A DNA stretch of 64,000 nt from Demequina sp. NBRC 110057 (lineage in GTDB: Bacteria; Actinomycetota; Actinomycetes; Actinomycetales; Demequinaceae). Below the pieces are notes generated by a model. The model did no database searches, was not told the DNA's origin, and saw nothing but the letters and a program-made list of their open reading frames with translations. Location: assembly GCF_002090175.1 (NCBI RefSeq), contig NZ_BBRN01000004.1, positions 186,001-250,000 of the forward strand. Reading direction: 5' to 3'. Below are positions 17,783-26,055 of this stretch, one piece after another; the first letter of the stretch is position 1; the number at the start of each line of letters is the position of its first letter. The position numbers were made by a program, and so were the translations under genes.

Positions 17783-18895
17783 ATGACCGACGCGGGGGAG
17801 CCCCTCACCGGGTGCGTGATGGTCATCACGGCCGATCGTCGCAAGCGCGAGCTCGCGTCAGCGCTCGAGCGCAGGGGGGCGACAGTGCGTCACGCCGCCG
17901 CGCTCAGCACCATTCCTCACCTCGACGACGCCCGCCTCCTCGAGGACACGCGCGCCGTCATCGCGAACCCTCCCGACGTGGTCGTGGCGACCACGGGCAT
18001 CGGCTTTCGCGGATGGGTCGAGGCGGCCGATGCCGCGGGCCTCGCCGAGGACCTGCTCGCCGCCATGCGCGGCGCGCGCCTGATCGCGCGCGGGCCCAAG
18101 GCTCGCGGCGCGATCCAGCAGCAGGGCCTCGAGGCCGACTGGGTGGCGGAGTCCGAGACGGCGGCCGAGCTGCGCGACTACCTGCTCGCCGAGGGGGTCG
18201 AGGGTCTCAACATTGCTGTGCAGCACCACGGCAACGGCTCCGACGGCCTCGACGAGGCCTTCGCGGGTGCCGGCGCCACCGTGCAGTCGCTCGTGGTCTA
18301 CGGCTGGGGCCCGCCCGTGGACCCCGAGCCGCACCTCGCCATGATCGAGGCGGCGGCGTCAGGCTGCGTCGACGCCGTGCTGTTCACCTCCGCGCCGGGC
18401 GCGAGCGCGTGGCTCGCGGGGGTGGACGATGCGGGGCACCGGGACGCGATTGCGGCCCGCGCCGCGACGGGGGAGCTGGTGCTCGCCTGCGTGGGCCCCG
18501 TGACGGCCGCGCCGCTCATCGATGCCGGCCTCGTCGCACACTGGCCCGACAGGTGGCGGCTGGGGGCCCTCGTCCGCGAGCTGGTCAAGCATTACAGCGA
18601 GAACACCGCCGCGCTGGCCACCCCCGACGGCGGCCTCGTGATGCGGGCCACCGCCGCCCTCCTCGACGGGCGCGTCCTGCCGCTGACGCCCACGGGTCTC
18701 GAGATTCTGCGCGCGCTCGCCACGGCGCGCGGCAACGTGCTGACGCGTGAGCAGTTGGGAGGCCTCCTTCCCGGCGCCCAGGCGGGACCCCATGCGGTCG
18801 AGGCCGCGATCAATCGCCTGCGCGAGAATGCCGGGTCCCGCGCCCTGGTGCGCACGGTGGTCAAGCGCGGCTACGCCCTGGCGGTGACAGCATGA
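17783..18895 (+). CDS. nnaR: NnaR-like regulator: HemD-like domain plus winged-helix DNA-binding domain
   Basis: The 370-residue protein has a uroporphyrinogen-III-synthase-like domain at about 10-260 (VVVATTGIGFRGWVEAAD, VLFTSAPGASAWL) and an OmpR-type winged helix at about 285-368 (LTPTGLEILRALATARGNVLTREQLGGLL, then VEAAINRLRENAG and VKRGYALAV). This fusion is the architecture of NnaR, which with GlnR activates nitrate and nitrite assimilation genes in Streptomyces and Mycobacterium. A real hemD is at 1852, so this copy is regulatory rather than the housekeeping synthase. The ATG directly abuts the cysG stop. Whether it senses a tetrapyrrole is inference. Confidence 0.85.
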   Translation: MTDAGEPLTGCVMVITADRRKRELASALERRGATVRHAAALSTIPHLDDARLLEDTRAVIANPPDVVVATTGIGFRGWVEAADAAGLAEDLLAAMRGARLIARGPKARGAIQQQGLEADWVAESETAAELRDYLLAEGVEGLNIAVQHHGNGSDGLDEAFAGAGATVQSLVVYGWGPPVDPEPHLAMIEAAASGCVDAVLFTSAPGASAWLAGVDDAGHRDAIAARAATGELVLACVGPVTAAPLIDAGLVAHWPDRWRLGALVRELVKHYSENTAALATPDGGLVMRATAALLDGRVLPLTPTGLEILRALATARGNVLTREQLGGLLPGAQAGPHAVEAAINRLRENAGSRALVRTVVKRGYALAVTA

Positions 18896-19581
18896 CCTCT
18901 CCCATCCTCATCGCCTGTGGCCACGGCACCCGGTCGGCCGAGGGCCGCGCGACCATCAGCGCCGTGGTGGACCAGTTGCGCGAGGCCACGGGCCTCGATG
19001 TCCGCGAGGCCTACGTTGACGTGCACGGACCCGAGCTCGCTGACGTGGTCGCGGGGGTCGAGGCGGGCGAGGGCGTGAGCGCCGTCGTGGTGCCGCTCCT
19101 GCTCGCGGGCGGCTATCACGTGTACGTCGACATCGCCAACGCCGTGGCCGAGCGCCAGGACGTGCTCGCCGCCCATGCGCTGGGGCCCGACGGGCGCCTG
19201 CTCGACATCGTTCACCAGCGCCTCGAGGAGGCAGGCGTGCCCGAGGACGCGACGGTGGTGCTCGCAGCTGCCGGATCCTCCGACCCCCGCAGCCAGGCGG
19301 ACACCGCCGCCGCCGCCGAGCTCCTGCGCGAGCGCTGGGGAGGCCCGGTCCGCGTCGGCTACGCCGCCGGCATGAAGCCGTCGGTGGCCGATGCCGTCGC
19401 CGACGCCAGGGTCAACGGCGAGGACGGCGTTGTCGCCGTCGCGTCGTACCTCCTGGCTCCGGGCCTGTTCCAGCGCCGGCTCGAGGAGGCCGGCGCCGAC
19501 TACGTGACGCCCCCGCTCGCTCCTCACCCGACGCTTCTCGAGATCGTCGCCGACCGCTTCGCCGATGTCCTCGGCACCTGA
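18892..19581 (+). CDS. sirohydrochlorin chelatase family protein
   Basis: A CbiX/SirB-type chelatase of 229 residues with two repeated lobes. The N-terminal IACGHGTRSAEG holds the metal-ligand His, and LLLAGGYHVYVDI holds a second. In the C-terminal half, AAGSSDPRSQAD takes the place of the first His motif and YLLAPGLFQRRL of the second, as in actinobacterial SirB-like proteins. It would insert ferrous iron into sirohydrochlorin to finish siroheme for NirB. The start overlaps nnaR by 4 bp, and the stop overlaps the moeB-like gene by 17 bp. Confidence 0.9.
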   Translation: MTSPILIACGHGTRSAEGRATISAVVDQLREATGLDVREAYVDVHGPELADVVAGVEAGEGVSAVVVPLLLAGGYHVYVDIANAVAERQDVLAAHALGPDGRLLDIVHQRLEEAGVPEDATVVLAAAGSSDPRSQADTAAAAELLRERWGGPVRVGYAAGMKPSVADAVADARVNGEDGVVAVASYLLAPGLFQRRLEEAGADYVTPPLAPHPTLLEIVADRFADVLGT

Positions 19582-20281
19582 CGCGTTCGCCCGCCAGCGC
19601 GGCCTCGCCGGGTTCGGAGACGAGGGCCAGCGCGCCCTCGCCGGGGCACGGATCGTCATCGTGGGGGTCGGCGGACTCGGCTGTCCCGCCGCGCAGTACC
19701 TCGCCGCCGCCGGCGTGGGCGCGCTCACGCTCGTCGACTCGGACCACGTGTCCGCGTCCAACCTCCACCGCCAGATCCTGTTCGGCCCCGACGACGTGGG
19801 CCGGCTCAAGGTCGACGCGGCCGCCGAGGCGCTGGGCCGCCAGGCCCCCGGGTGCGCCGTGACTGCCGTGCCCGAGCGCCTCACCGCCGCCACCGCATCG
19901 GCCCTCCTCACGGGCCACGACGTGGTGGTCGACGCGACCGACACCATGCCAGTGCGGCGAGCCATCGAGGCCGCGGCCCATGCGCTGACCATCCCCGTGA
20001 GCTGGGGCGCGGTGCAGGGTTGGCACGGGCAGGTCACCGTGTTCGACCACGGCCACCGCCTTGGCGACGTGTTCCCCGGACCGGACGCCCTCGACCTCGA
20101 CACGTGCGACGGCGGGCCCGTGCTGGGCACCGTGTGCGGCCAGGTGGGGGCCGCGATGGCGGGAGAGGCGGTCAGGCTCGTCGCGGGGGTCGGCGTGTCA
20201 CTCGCTGGCACGCTCGCTATCGTCGACGGCAGGACCGGGCGGTGGCGCGACGTGGCGCTGACGCCCGCCGCCGGCACCTGA
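19565..20281 (+). CDS. moeB: MoeB/ThiF-family adenylyltransferase
   Basis: An E1-like enzyme that adenylates the C-terminal Gly-Gly of MoaD. The 238 residues contain the ATP-binding VIVGVGGLGCPAAQYLAAAGVG, the catalytic Arg region SNLHRQILF, KVDAAAEAL and the ADP-ribose-pocket Asp in VVDATDTMPVRR. The paired CxxC zinc ligands of E. coli MoeB are not seen (only isolated cysteines in DTCDGGPVLGTVCG), and there is no C-terminal rhodanese domain. Activation of ThiS instead of MoaD is possible, but the neighbours moeA, moaC, mobA and moaD favour molybdopterin. ATG 19565 lies inside the end of the upstream gene. Confidence 0.82.
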   Translation: MSSAPDAFARQRGLAGFGDEGQRALAGARIVIVGVGGLGCPAAQYLAAAGVGALTLVDSDHVSASNLHRQILFGPDDVGRLKVDAAAEALGRQAPGCAVTAVPERLTAATASALLTGHDVVVDATDTMPVRRAIEAAAHALTIPVSWGAVQGWHGQVTVFDHGHRLGDVFPGPDALDLDTCDGGPVLGTVCGQVGAAMAGEAVRLVAGVGVSLAGTLAIVDGRTGRWRDVALTPAAGT

Positions 20282-20302
20282 ATTTCACCGATCGGAGGTT
20301 CC

Positions 20303-21490
20303 ATGCGCCCCCTGTCCGAGCACCTCGCCGAGGCCGTCTCGCTCGTCAGCCCCCTTCCCGCCGAGCGGGTGCCGCTGCTGGACGGCATGGACAGGGTGCT
20401 CGCCGAGGACGTCATCGCGACGCTCGACGGGCCGGCGTTCGATAACTCGGCAATGGACGGCTACGCCGTACGGGTGGCCGATGCTGTGGCGGGCGCCGTC
20501 CTGCCGGTCGCGGCCGACATCCCCGCAGGTAGCGGCCTTCCCGCGGCGCTCGCGCCGGGCTCCGCGGCGCGCATCATGACGGGCGCGCCGCTGCCCGCGG
20601 GGGCCGATGCTGTGGTGCCCGTCGAGGCCACGGACGGCGGCGTCGTGACCGTCGAGATCCGCGAGGACGCCGTCGTGGGCGCCCACATCAGGCGCCGCGG
20701 CGAGGACGTGCGGGTGGGCGACGTGGTGGTCGCGGCCGGCGTCGCGCTGGGCTCCTGGCAGCTCTCGGCCGCAGCGTCCGCCGGCGCGGCCGAGATCGCG
20801 GTGCGTGCGCGCCCCCGCATCGCTGTGCTCACCACTGGCGACGAGTTGGTGGATCCCGGCACCACGCCGGGCCCGGGCCAGATCGTGGACTCCAACACCA
20901 CGCTGCTGGCGGCCATGGTGAAGGGCGTGGGAGGCATCCCCGTGATCCTTCCGCGCGCGGGAGACACCCCCGAGGCGGTGCTGGCGTCCCTCGAGGGCGT
21001 CGAGGTCGACCTCATCGTCACCGCCGGCGGTGCCTCCGTGGGGGCGTACGACCCGGTCAAGGCCGCGCTCGCGGACCGTGGCGTGGGCTTCCACGCCGTC
21101 GCCATGCAGCCGGGCAAGCCTCAGGGCCTCGGCACCTACCGCGGCATCCCCGTCGCGTGCCTGCCGGGAAACCCCGTGTCGGTGGCCGTGACGTTCTCCG
21201 TGGTGGTGGGCGCCATGATGCGCGCGATGCTGGGCGCCCCCGAGCCGTCGATCCCGACGGCGCCAGCGGCCGTCGGCTGGGCGTCCCCGCCGGGGCGGGC
21301 GCAGTTCGTCCCCGCGGTGTTCGACCCCAACGGCGCGCTGCGCCCGGCCACGGCGGGAGGCTCGCGCTCGCACCTCGTGGCGTCGCTGGCCAAGGGACGC
21401 GTGCTCGCCGTCGTCCCGGCCGAGGTGGACGAGGTGCTGCCCGGCGATACCGTCAGCTTCATGCTCAGCCACCTGGAGATCCTGTCGTGA
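20303..21490 (+). CDS. moeA: molybdopterin molybdenumtransferase
   Basis: It inserts molybdate into adenylated molybdopterin. The 395-residue protein starts with the family's LSEHLAEAVSLV and has VLAEDVIATLDGPAFDNSAMDGYAV, the MTGAPLPAGADAVVPVE block, the central TTGDELVDPG...IVDSN catalytic region (MPT-binding) and the C-terminal beta domain with LPGNPVSVAV. The start ATG has a good ribosome site (CGGAGG) after a 21-bp gap. It overlaps moaC by 4 bp. Confidence 0.95.
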   Translation: MRPLSEHLAEAVSLVSPLPAERVPLLDGMDRVLAEDVIATLDGPAFDNSAMDGYAVRVADAVAGAVLPVAADIPAGSGLPAALAPGSAARIMTGAPLPAGADAVVPVEATDGGVVTVEIREDAVVGAHIRRRGEDVRVGDVVVAAGVALGSWQLSAAASAGAAEIAVRARPRIAVLTTGDELVDPGTTPGPGQIVDSNTTLLAAMVKGVGGIPVILPRAGDTPEAVLASLEGVEVDLIVTAGGASVGAYDPVKAALADRGVGFHAVAMQPGKPQGLGTYRGIPVACLPGNPVSVAVTFSVVVGAMMRAMLGAPEPSIPTAPAAVGWASPPGRAQFVPAVFDPNGALRPATAGGSRSHLVASLAKGRVLAVVPAEVDEVLPGDTVSFMLSHLEILS

Positions 21491-21957
21491 CCGACTTCAC
21501 CCACCTGGACGCGCGGGGACACGCCCGCATGGTCGACGTCACGGACAAGCAGCCGACGGTGCGCGCGGCGACCGCCGAGGCGTTCGTCGCCTGCGCGGCG
21601 CCCGTCGTGGCCGCGCTGCGGGACGGATCGGTGCCCAAGGGCGACGTGCTCGCCGTGGCGCGCGTCGCGGGGATCGCGGCGGCGAAGCGGACCCCCGAGC
21701 TGCTGCCGCTCGCCCACGTCATCGGCGTCCACGGCGTGACGGTCGACGTCGCTGTCGAGGACGACGGCGTGCGCGTGACGGCGACCTGCCGCACCGCGGA
21801 CCGCACCGGCGTGGAGATGGAGGCACTCACGGCCGCGTCCGTGGCCGCCCTCAACGTGGTCGACATGGTCAAGGGCCTCGACAAGTCCACCTCCATCCGC
21901 GACGTACGCCTGCTGTCCAAGCGGGGCGGCAAGTCGGGGGACTGGAACCGGTCGTGA
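21487..21957 (+). CDS. moaC: cyclic pyranopterin monophosphate synthase
   Basis: With MoaA it turns GTP into cyclic pyranopterin monophosphate, the first Moco intermediate. The 156-residue protein shows the MVDVTDKQPTVR start, KGDVLAVARVAGIAAAKRTPELLPLAH (with the conserved lysines) and the active-site VDMVKGLDKSTSIRDVRLLSKRGGKSG tail. Length and motifs are complete. Start GTG lies in the moeA stop; the stop overlaps mobA by 4 bp. Confidence 0.96.
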   Translation: MTDFTHLDARGHARMVDVTDKQPTVRAATAEAFVACAAPVVAALRDGSVPKGDVLAVARVAGIAAAKRTPELLPLAHVIGVHGVTVDVAVEDDGVRVTATCRTADRTGVEMEALTAASVAALNVVDMVKGLDKSTSIRDVRLLSKRGGKSGDWNRS

Positions 21958-22529
21958 CCCCCGCAGCCCCCGCGGTCGACGCCATCGTCCTGGCGGGAGG
22001 GCGCGCGTCGCGGCTCGGGGGAGCCGACAAGGGGGCGCTCGTGCTGGGCGGCGACACGCTCCTCGCGCGGGCCATCGACGCCGCCGCCGATGCGCGGGCC
22101 CTCGTGGTCGTCGGCCCGCCCGGCGTGGCGCCGGAGGACATGCTGAGCGTGCGGGAGGACCCGCCGTTTGCGGGACCCGTCGCCGCGATCGCCGCGGGAC
22201 TCGAGGCACTGCCGTCGCCGCCGGCCGAGCGTGTCCTGGTGCTCGCCTGCGACATGCCGTACGCCGCCGAGGCAGTGCCGTCCCTGCTCGCCTCCGCCTC
22301 CGGGGACGGGACGTGGGCCGTCGACACGGACGGGCGCGTCCAGCCGCTGCTCGCGGTCTACCGGCGCGCCGCGCTCGCGGCCGCCCTCGCGGGGCTCGAC
22401 TCGATGGTGGACGTGTCGATGCGTCGCCTCACCGCGGGCCTGTCGATGACGGCGGTGCCGGTGGTTCGCGCAGCGACGGATGCCGACACCTGGGAGGATG
22501 TGGAACGACTGCGGAAGGAACTGTCATGA
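21954..22529 (+). CDS. mobA: molybdenum cofactor guanylyltransferase
   Basis: An NTP-transferase-fold protein that attaches GMP to molybdopterin, giving the MGD form needed by the nitrate reductase encoded upstream. The GTP loop LAGGRASRLGGADKGAL is classical, and VLACDMPYAA and the QPLLAVYRR block follow. The length of 191 residues is typical. GTG start overlaps moaC; the stop overlaps the DUF6457 gene. Confidence 0.9.
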   Translation: MTPAAPAVDAIVLAGGRASRLGGADKGALVLGGDTLLARAIDAAADARALVVVGPPGVAPEDMLSVREDPPFAGPVAAIAAGLEALPSPPAERVLVLACDMPYAAEAVPSLLASASGDGTWAVDTDGRVQPLLAVYRRAALAAALAGLDSMVDVSMRRLTAGLSMTAVPVVRAATDADTWEDVERLRKELS

Positions 22530-22813
22530 CCAACACCCAGCTTGACCTGTGGGTCGAGGCTCTCGCCGGCGAACTCGGCATCGACACCGCGGTGGTCGAC
22601 ATCGACCGGCTGCTCGACTCTGCGCGGGACGCCGCCCACGCCGTCGCGCGTCCCAGCGCGCCCCTCACCACGTTCCTCATTGGCTACGCGGTGGGCCAGG
22701 CGGCCAACCGTGAGGACGGTTTCGACGAGGGCGCCGCCATGGAGGCCTTCGACCTCGCCGTCGCCACCGCCGCGCGCCTCACCGAGGAGTGGACCGAGGA
22801 GATGCCCGGCTGA
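22526..22813 (+). CDS. small DUF6457-type protein next to mobA
   Basis: A 95-residue, mostly helical acidic protein. In actinobacteria such proteins (DUF6457) sit beside or are fused to MobA, and the function is unknown. The conserved feature seen here is the helix DSARDAAHAVARPSAPLTTFLIGYAVGQAA. It overlaps mobA by 4 bp and moaD by 1 bp, so it is surely co-translated with Moco genes. A role in MGD formation or Mo-enzyme maturation is inferred from context only. Confidence 0.75.
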   Translation: MTNTQLDLWVEALAGELGIDTAVVDIDRLLDSARDAAHAVARPSAPLTTFLIGYAVGQAANREDGFDEGAAMEAFDLAVATAARLTEEWTEEMPG

Positions 22814-23052
22814 TGGCGACGGTGCGGCTCTTCGCCGCGGCAGCCGAGGCGGCCGGGGTCGACGAGGCCGTCGTGACGGGCGCCGCCACCGTGGGCGAGC
22901 TGCGCACGCGGCTGACCGACCGCTTCGGTGACGACCTCGCGCGCGTCCTGCGCCAGTGCTCGATCATCGTCGACCGCGTGCGCGCTGACGACCACGCCCC
23001 CGTGGGTGACGGCTCTCTCGTCGACGTGCTGCCGCCGTTCGCCGGGGGATAG
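22813..23052 (+). CDS. moaD: molybdopterin synthase sulfur-carrier subunit
   Basis: A ubiquitin-like sulfur carrier of 79 residues ending in the required Gly-Gly (PPFAGG). It carries sulfur as a thiocarboxylate to molybdopterin synthase with MoaE. ATG 22813 is chosen because it directly follows the previous stop (shared A) and gives the usual MATVRLFAAAAEAAG start; an in-frame ATG 24 bases upstream would add a non-homologous piece. It ends 5 bp from the convergent modC. Confidence 0.93.
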   Translation: MATVRLFAAAAEAAGVDEAVVTGAATVGELRTRLTDRFGDDLARVLRQCSIIVDRVRADDHAPVGDGSLVDVLPPFAGG

Positions 23053-23057
23053 GCGCC

Positions 23058-24020
23058 CTACGCGGCGTAGCGATCCGTTCCCGCGGCCACCGTGCACCGC
23101 ACCGCCGCGCCGCGGCCGAGGAGCCTGGGGTCGACCGTGACCGGGTCGACGTCGCACGCCAGCGTGCCCTGCTCGACGTCGATCCACAGCCGCACGGACT
23201 CGCCGTGGGCCTCGACCCGCGCGACGGTGCCCGCGAGCCCCTCGTCGCCGGAAGCGAGCCGGACCTGGCCCGGGCGGGGCGCGCTGAGGGTGCCGTCGGC
23301 GTGACGCAGCAGGCCGCGACCCGCGAGCCTCGCGGTGAAGTCGTGGCGGGGGCGCGTAAGCACCTGGGCCCGCGGGCCGCTCTCGGCGAGCGTGCCCTCG
23401 TGCATCACCATCACGTCGTCGGCGAGCATCGCGGCGTCCAGCAGGTCGTGCGTCGCGATCACCGCGGTGACGTTGCGCAGGACGTCCACGAGCAGGGTAC
23501 GCATCGCGCCCGCCGCCTCCACGTCGAGCGCCGACAGAGGCTCGTCGAGCAGGAGCACCTGGGGCTGCGTGGCGAGCGCCCGGGCGAGGGCTACCCGCTG
23601 AGCCTGGCCGCCGGACAGGGCGTGGGCGGGCTTGTCGGCGAGGCTCGATGCCCCGACGCGCTCGAGCCAACCGCGGGCCTGTTCCCGCGCGGCGCGGCGC
23701 GACAGCCCGCGGGCGCGTGGGCCGAACGCGACGTTGTCCAGCACGCTCATTCCCGCGAAGAGCGCGGGGTCCTGCGTGAGCAGGGTGAGGGGCCTCCGAT
23801 GCGGGGGCAGCCACGTGCGGCCGTCCTGGCACACGGTGGCGCGCTCCTCGCCAAGGGTGACGGTGGCATCGGGCGCCCGCAACAGCCCTGCGGCGACGGC
23901 AAGCAGTGTCGACTTCCCCGACCCATTCGGCCCCAGCAGGGCGACGGTGCTGCCGGGCTCGACGCCGAGGCGCGCGTCGACGCCGCGCTCGGGCACCCGG
24001 GCGGCGACCTCGAGCCTCAC
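23058..24020 (-). CDS. modC: molybdate ABC transporter, ATP-binding protein
   Basis: The ATPase of molybdate uptake, 320 residues. Walker A is LLGPNGSGKST, the signature HALSGGQAQRVALARAL, Walker B VLLLDEP, and the switch His is in VIATHDL. After the ATPase, from about residue 235, a TOBE/Mop-like domain follows (VRLASGDEGLAGTVARVEAHGESV), typical for ModC oxyanion sensing. The GTG start overlaps the modB stop by 4 bp. It is the last gene of the minus-strand mopI-modA-modB-modC operon. Confidence 0.93.
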   Translation of the reverse strand: MRLEVAARVPERGVDARLGVEPGSTVALLGPNGSGKSTLLAVAAGLLRAPDATVTLGEERATVCQDGRTWLPPHRRPLTLLTQDPALFAGMSVLDNVAFGPRARGLSRRAAREQARGWLERVGASSLADKPAHALSGGQAQRVALARALATQPQVLLLDEPLSALDVEAAGAMRTLLVDVLRNVTAVIATHDLLDAAMLADDVMVMHEGTLAESGPRAQVLTRPRHDFTARLAGRGLLRHADGTLSAPRPGQVRLASGDEGLAGTVARVEAHGESVRLWIDVEQGTLACDVDPVTVDPRLLGRGAAVRCTVAAGTDRYAA

Positions 24021-24820
24021 GCGGCGCGCTCCGTGACGCGGCGCGCGGCACGCGCCGAGCCGCCATAGGCCAGCGCCACCACCGCGAGCGACACCAGGAC
24101 GAGGACCAGGGCGAGCGCCACCGCGGCATCGGCGTCGATCTCGCGCTGGAGGTAGATCTCCAGCGGCACCGTACGGGTGACGCCCTCGAGCGACCCGGCG
24201 AACGTGAGGGTCGCGCCAAACTCGCCTAGGGCGCGGGCGGCGGCGACCACCAGCCCCGACACGAGCGCGGGCCACACCCGGCGCAGCGTCACGTGAGTGA
24301 GCGTGAACCATGGGCCCGCGCCGAGCGTCGCGGCGACCTCTTCGTGCCGCGTGCCGTCCGCGCGCAGCGCCGCCTCGAGGCTCAGCACCAGGAACGGCAG
24401 TGCCACGAAGGCCTGGGCGAGGACCACTGCCGTGGTGGAGAAGGCGATGTCGACGCCGAGGGCCTCGAACGTACCCCCCAGCAGTCCGCGCTTGCCGAAG
24501 GCGTAGAGCAGGCCGAGGCCGCCGACCACGGGCGGCAGCACGAGCGGCGCGAGCACGAGCGTGCGCACCAGCGTCCTGCCGCGGAAGTCCACGCGCGCGA
24601 GCAGCACGGCGAGCGGCACCCCCAGCACGAGCACCAGGAGCGTCGAGGCGGTCACGGTGCGCGCCGACAGCGCCAGCGCGGCGAGGGCACTGTCGGAGGT
24701 GATGAGCGTCGGCAGCTCCGCCCACGGCACCCGCGAGACGAGCCCCGCGAGCGGCAGCAGGATGAGACCCGCGCCGATCGCGGCAGGGACGAGAAGCCAG
24801 CGCGGGGCGCCGAACGTCAC
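24017..24820 (-). CDS. modB: molybdate ABC transporter, permease
   Basis: A 267-residue inner-membrane permease with about five or six hydrophobic segments. The ABC-contact loop reads EVAATLGAGPWFTLTHVTLRRVWPAL, and the RALGEFGATLTFAGSLEG motif is characteristic of ModB/CysT permeases for tetrahedral oxyanions. Start GTG lies in the modA stop; the long upstream open frame is antisense or non-homologous. It works with ModA and ModC. Confidence 0.93.
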   Translation of the reverse strand: MTFGAPRWLLVPAAIGAGLILLPLAGLVSRVPWAELPTLITSDSALAALALSARTVTASTLLVLVLGVPLAVLLARVDFRGRTLVRTLVLAPLVLPPVVGGLGLLYAFGKRGLLGGTFEALGVDIAFSTTAVVLAQAFVALPFLVLSLEAALRADGTRHEEVAATLGAGPWFTLTHVTLRRVWPALVSGLVVAAARALGEFGATLTFAGSLEGVTRTVPLEIYLQREIDADAAVALALVLVLVSLAVVALAYGGSARAARRVTERAA

Positions 24821-25605
24821 GCGGGACCGAACCCGTAGGAGGCCAGCGTGGCCTCGCCCTCGTCGGACAGCACCGCCGCGATGAACTGGTCGGCGAGCTC
24901 GGGCTCGGCAGCCTGAGCGAGGCGAGCGATGGGGTAGCTCGTGCCCGCGGCGGCGGCCACATCCTCGCCGCCGCCCAGCGGGACCGCCTCCGCCTCGCCC
25001 CCCGAGCCGGCGACGTCGGTCGTGTACACGAGGCCCGCATCGGCCTGACCGGAGGTGACCTTCGCGAGCACGTCCGTGACGGACTGCTCCTCGCTCACGG
25101 GGGACAGGGTGACTCCCGCTGCCTCCTCGACGCCCGCGGCCACGGCGCCGCAGGGCACGGGTGCGGCGCACACGACGACGTCGAGGGCCTGGTCGTCCAG
25201 GTCGTCGAGACCCGTGATGCCGGCCGGATTGCCGGCGGGCACGGCGATGGTGAGCGTGTTGGTGGCGAAGGTGACGGGCGGCTCGGCGAGCTCCTCGTCG
25301 GTGACGACGGTCATCTGGGCCTGGTCGGCCGAGGCGAAGACGTCGCCGGGCGCGCCCTCGATGATCTGGGTGGCAAGGCCGGAGGAGCCGCCGACGTTGA
25401 GGCGCACTGTCACGCCGGGATGCTCCGCCTCGAAACCGGCCGCGATGTCCGTCATGGCGGCGGTCAGCGAGGCGGCCGCATGCACGGTGATCTCCCGGGT
25501 GTCAGTGGCGCTGGCCGATGCCCCCGCGTCGGCCCCCGCGGTGCAGCCCGCGAGGAGTGCGGCGGCCGCGGCCCCGGCCGTGAGGGCTGCGAGTCGCGCC
25601 GTCAC
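24817..25605 (-). CDS. modA: molybdate ABC transporter, substrate-binding lipoprotein
   Basis: A 262-residue extracellular binding protein. The N-terminus is a lipoprotein signal with lipobox LLAGC (mature Cys at about 22). Then come VHAAASLTAAMTDIA and VGGSSGLATQIIEGAPGDVFASAD, which hold the Ser/Ala residues that bind molybdate or tungstate in ModA. GTG start overlaps the mopI stop by 4 bp, so it is the second gene of the operon. Confidence 0.93.
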   Translation of the reverse strand: MTARLAALTAGAAAAALLAGCTAGADAGASASATDTREITVHAAASLTAAMTDIAAGFEAEHPGVTVRLNVGGSSGLATQIIEGAPGDVFASADQAQMTVVTDEELAEPPVTFATNTLTIAVPAGNPAGITGLDDLDDQALDVVVCAAPVPCGAVAAGVEEAAGVTLSPVSEEQSVTDVLAKVTSGQADAGLVYTTDVAGSGGEAEAVPLGGGEDVAAAAGTSYPIARLAQAAEPELADQFIAAVLSDEGEATLASYGFGPA

Positions 25606-26006
25606 GCGGACGCCTGCGGGCGCTCGACGATCACCGTCGTGGACTTCACCACTGCGGTGGCGACGACCCCGGGTTCGAGGCCGAGGTCGTCCACCGCCTC
25701 GGTACTCATGAGGGAGACGATGCGGTGCGGGCCGCAATGCAGCTCGACCTGAGCCATGACCGCGTCCTTCACGACGCGCGTGACGATGCCGACCAGCTGG
25801 TTGCGGGCGCTGCGCGCCATCCCCGATCCGTCCGTGGTGGCGCGGGCACGCTCGGCGGCGTGGCGCGCCACGTCGGCGCCGTCGATCAGCACCCGGCCGG
25901 CGCCGTCCTTGACGGTGGCGACGGCCTCGGCGTCGATCCAGCGGCGCACGGTGTCGTCGGACACGCCCAGCAGCGAGGCGGCCTCGGTGATTCGCAGATG
26001 CGGCAT
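25602..26006 (-). CDS. mopI: HTH-Mop molybdate-responsive regulator/molbindin
   Basis: The 134-residue protein combines an excisionase/MerR-like helix-turn-helix at about 3-50 (LRITEAASLLGVSDDTVRRWIDAE) with a single Mop (molbindin) domain at about 66-132 (SARNQLVGIVTRVVKDAVMAQVELHCG, and SLMSTEAVDDLGLEPG). Mop domains bind molybdate as oligomers, so it is probably an intracellular Mo sensor controlling modABC and perhaps Moco genes. It is the first gene of the mod operon and its start is embedded in a perfect inverted repeat that also spans its -10 box, pointing to autoregulation. The symbol is provisional. Confidence 0.82.
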   Translation of the reverse strand: MPHLRITEAASLLGVSDDTVRRWIDAEAVATVKDGAGRVLIDGADVARHAAERARATTDGSGMARSARNQLVGIVTRVVKDAVMAQVELHCGPHRIVSLMSTEAVDDLGLEPGVVATAVVKSTTVIVERPQASA

Positions 26007-26033
26007 GAATCAGACGTTAGTGCCGCATCTGCG
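25993..26033. promoter_or_regulatory. 13-bp perfect inverted repeat flanking the mopI promoter
   Basis: CGCAGATGCGGCA (25993-26005) and TGCCGCATCTGCG (26021-26033) are exact reverse complements with a 15-base spacer. The spacer holds the -10 box of mopI, and the left arm covers its start codon and first codons. Because transcription would begin at or next to the start codon, only one arm is transcribed, so this is best read as a DNA operator, not an RNA hairpin. The obvious ligand is the HTH domain of MopI itself. Confidence 0.7.
26014..26019 (-). promoter_or_regulatory. -10 box of mopI-modABC, probable leaderless start
   Basis: On the minus strand TAACGT lies 7 nt before the mopI ATG and no Shine-Dalgarno sequence is present, so the transcript probably starts on or next to the ATG. 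It lies in the spacer of the inverted repeat 25993-26033. Confidence 0.55.
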
Positions 26034-26055
26034 GGCGAAACAAGCCAGAAATGCC

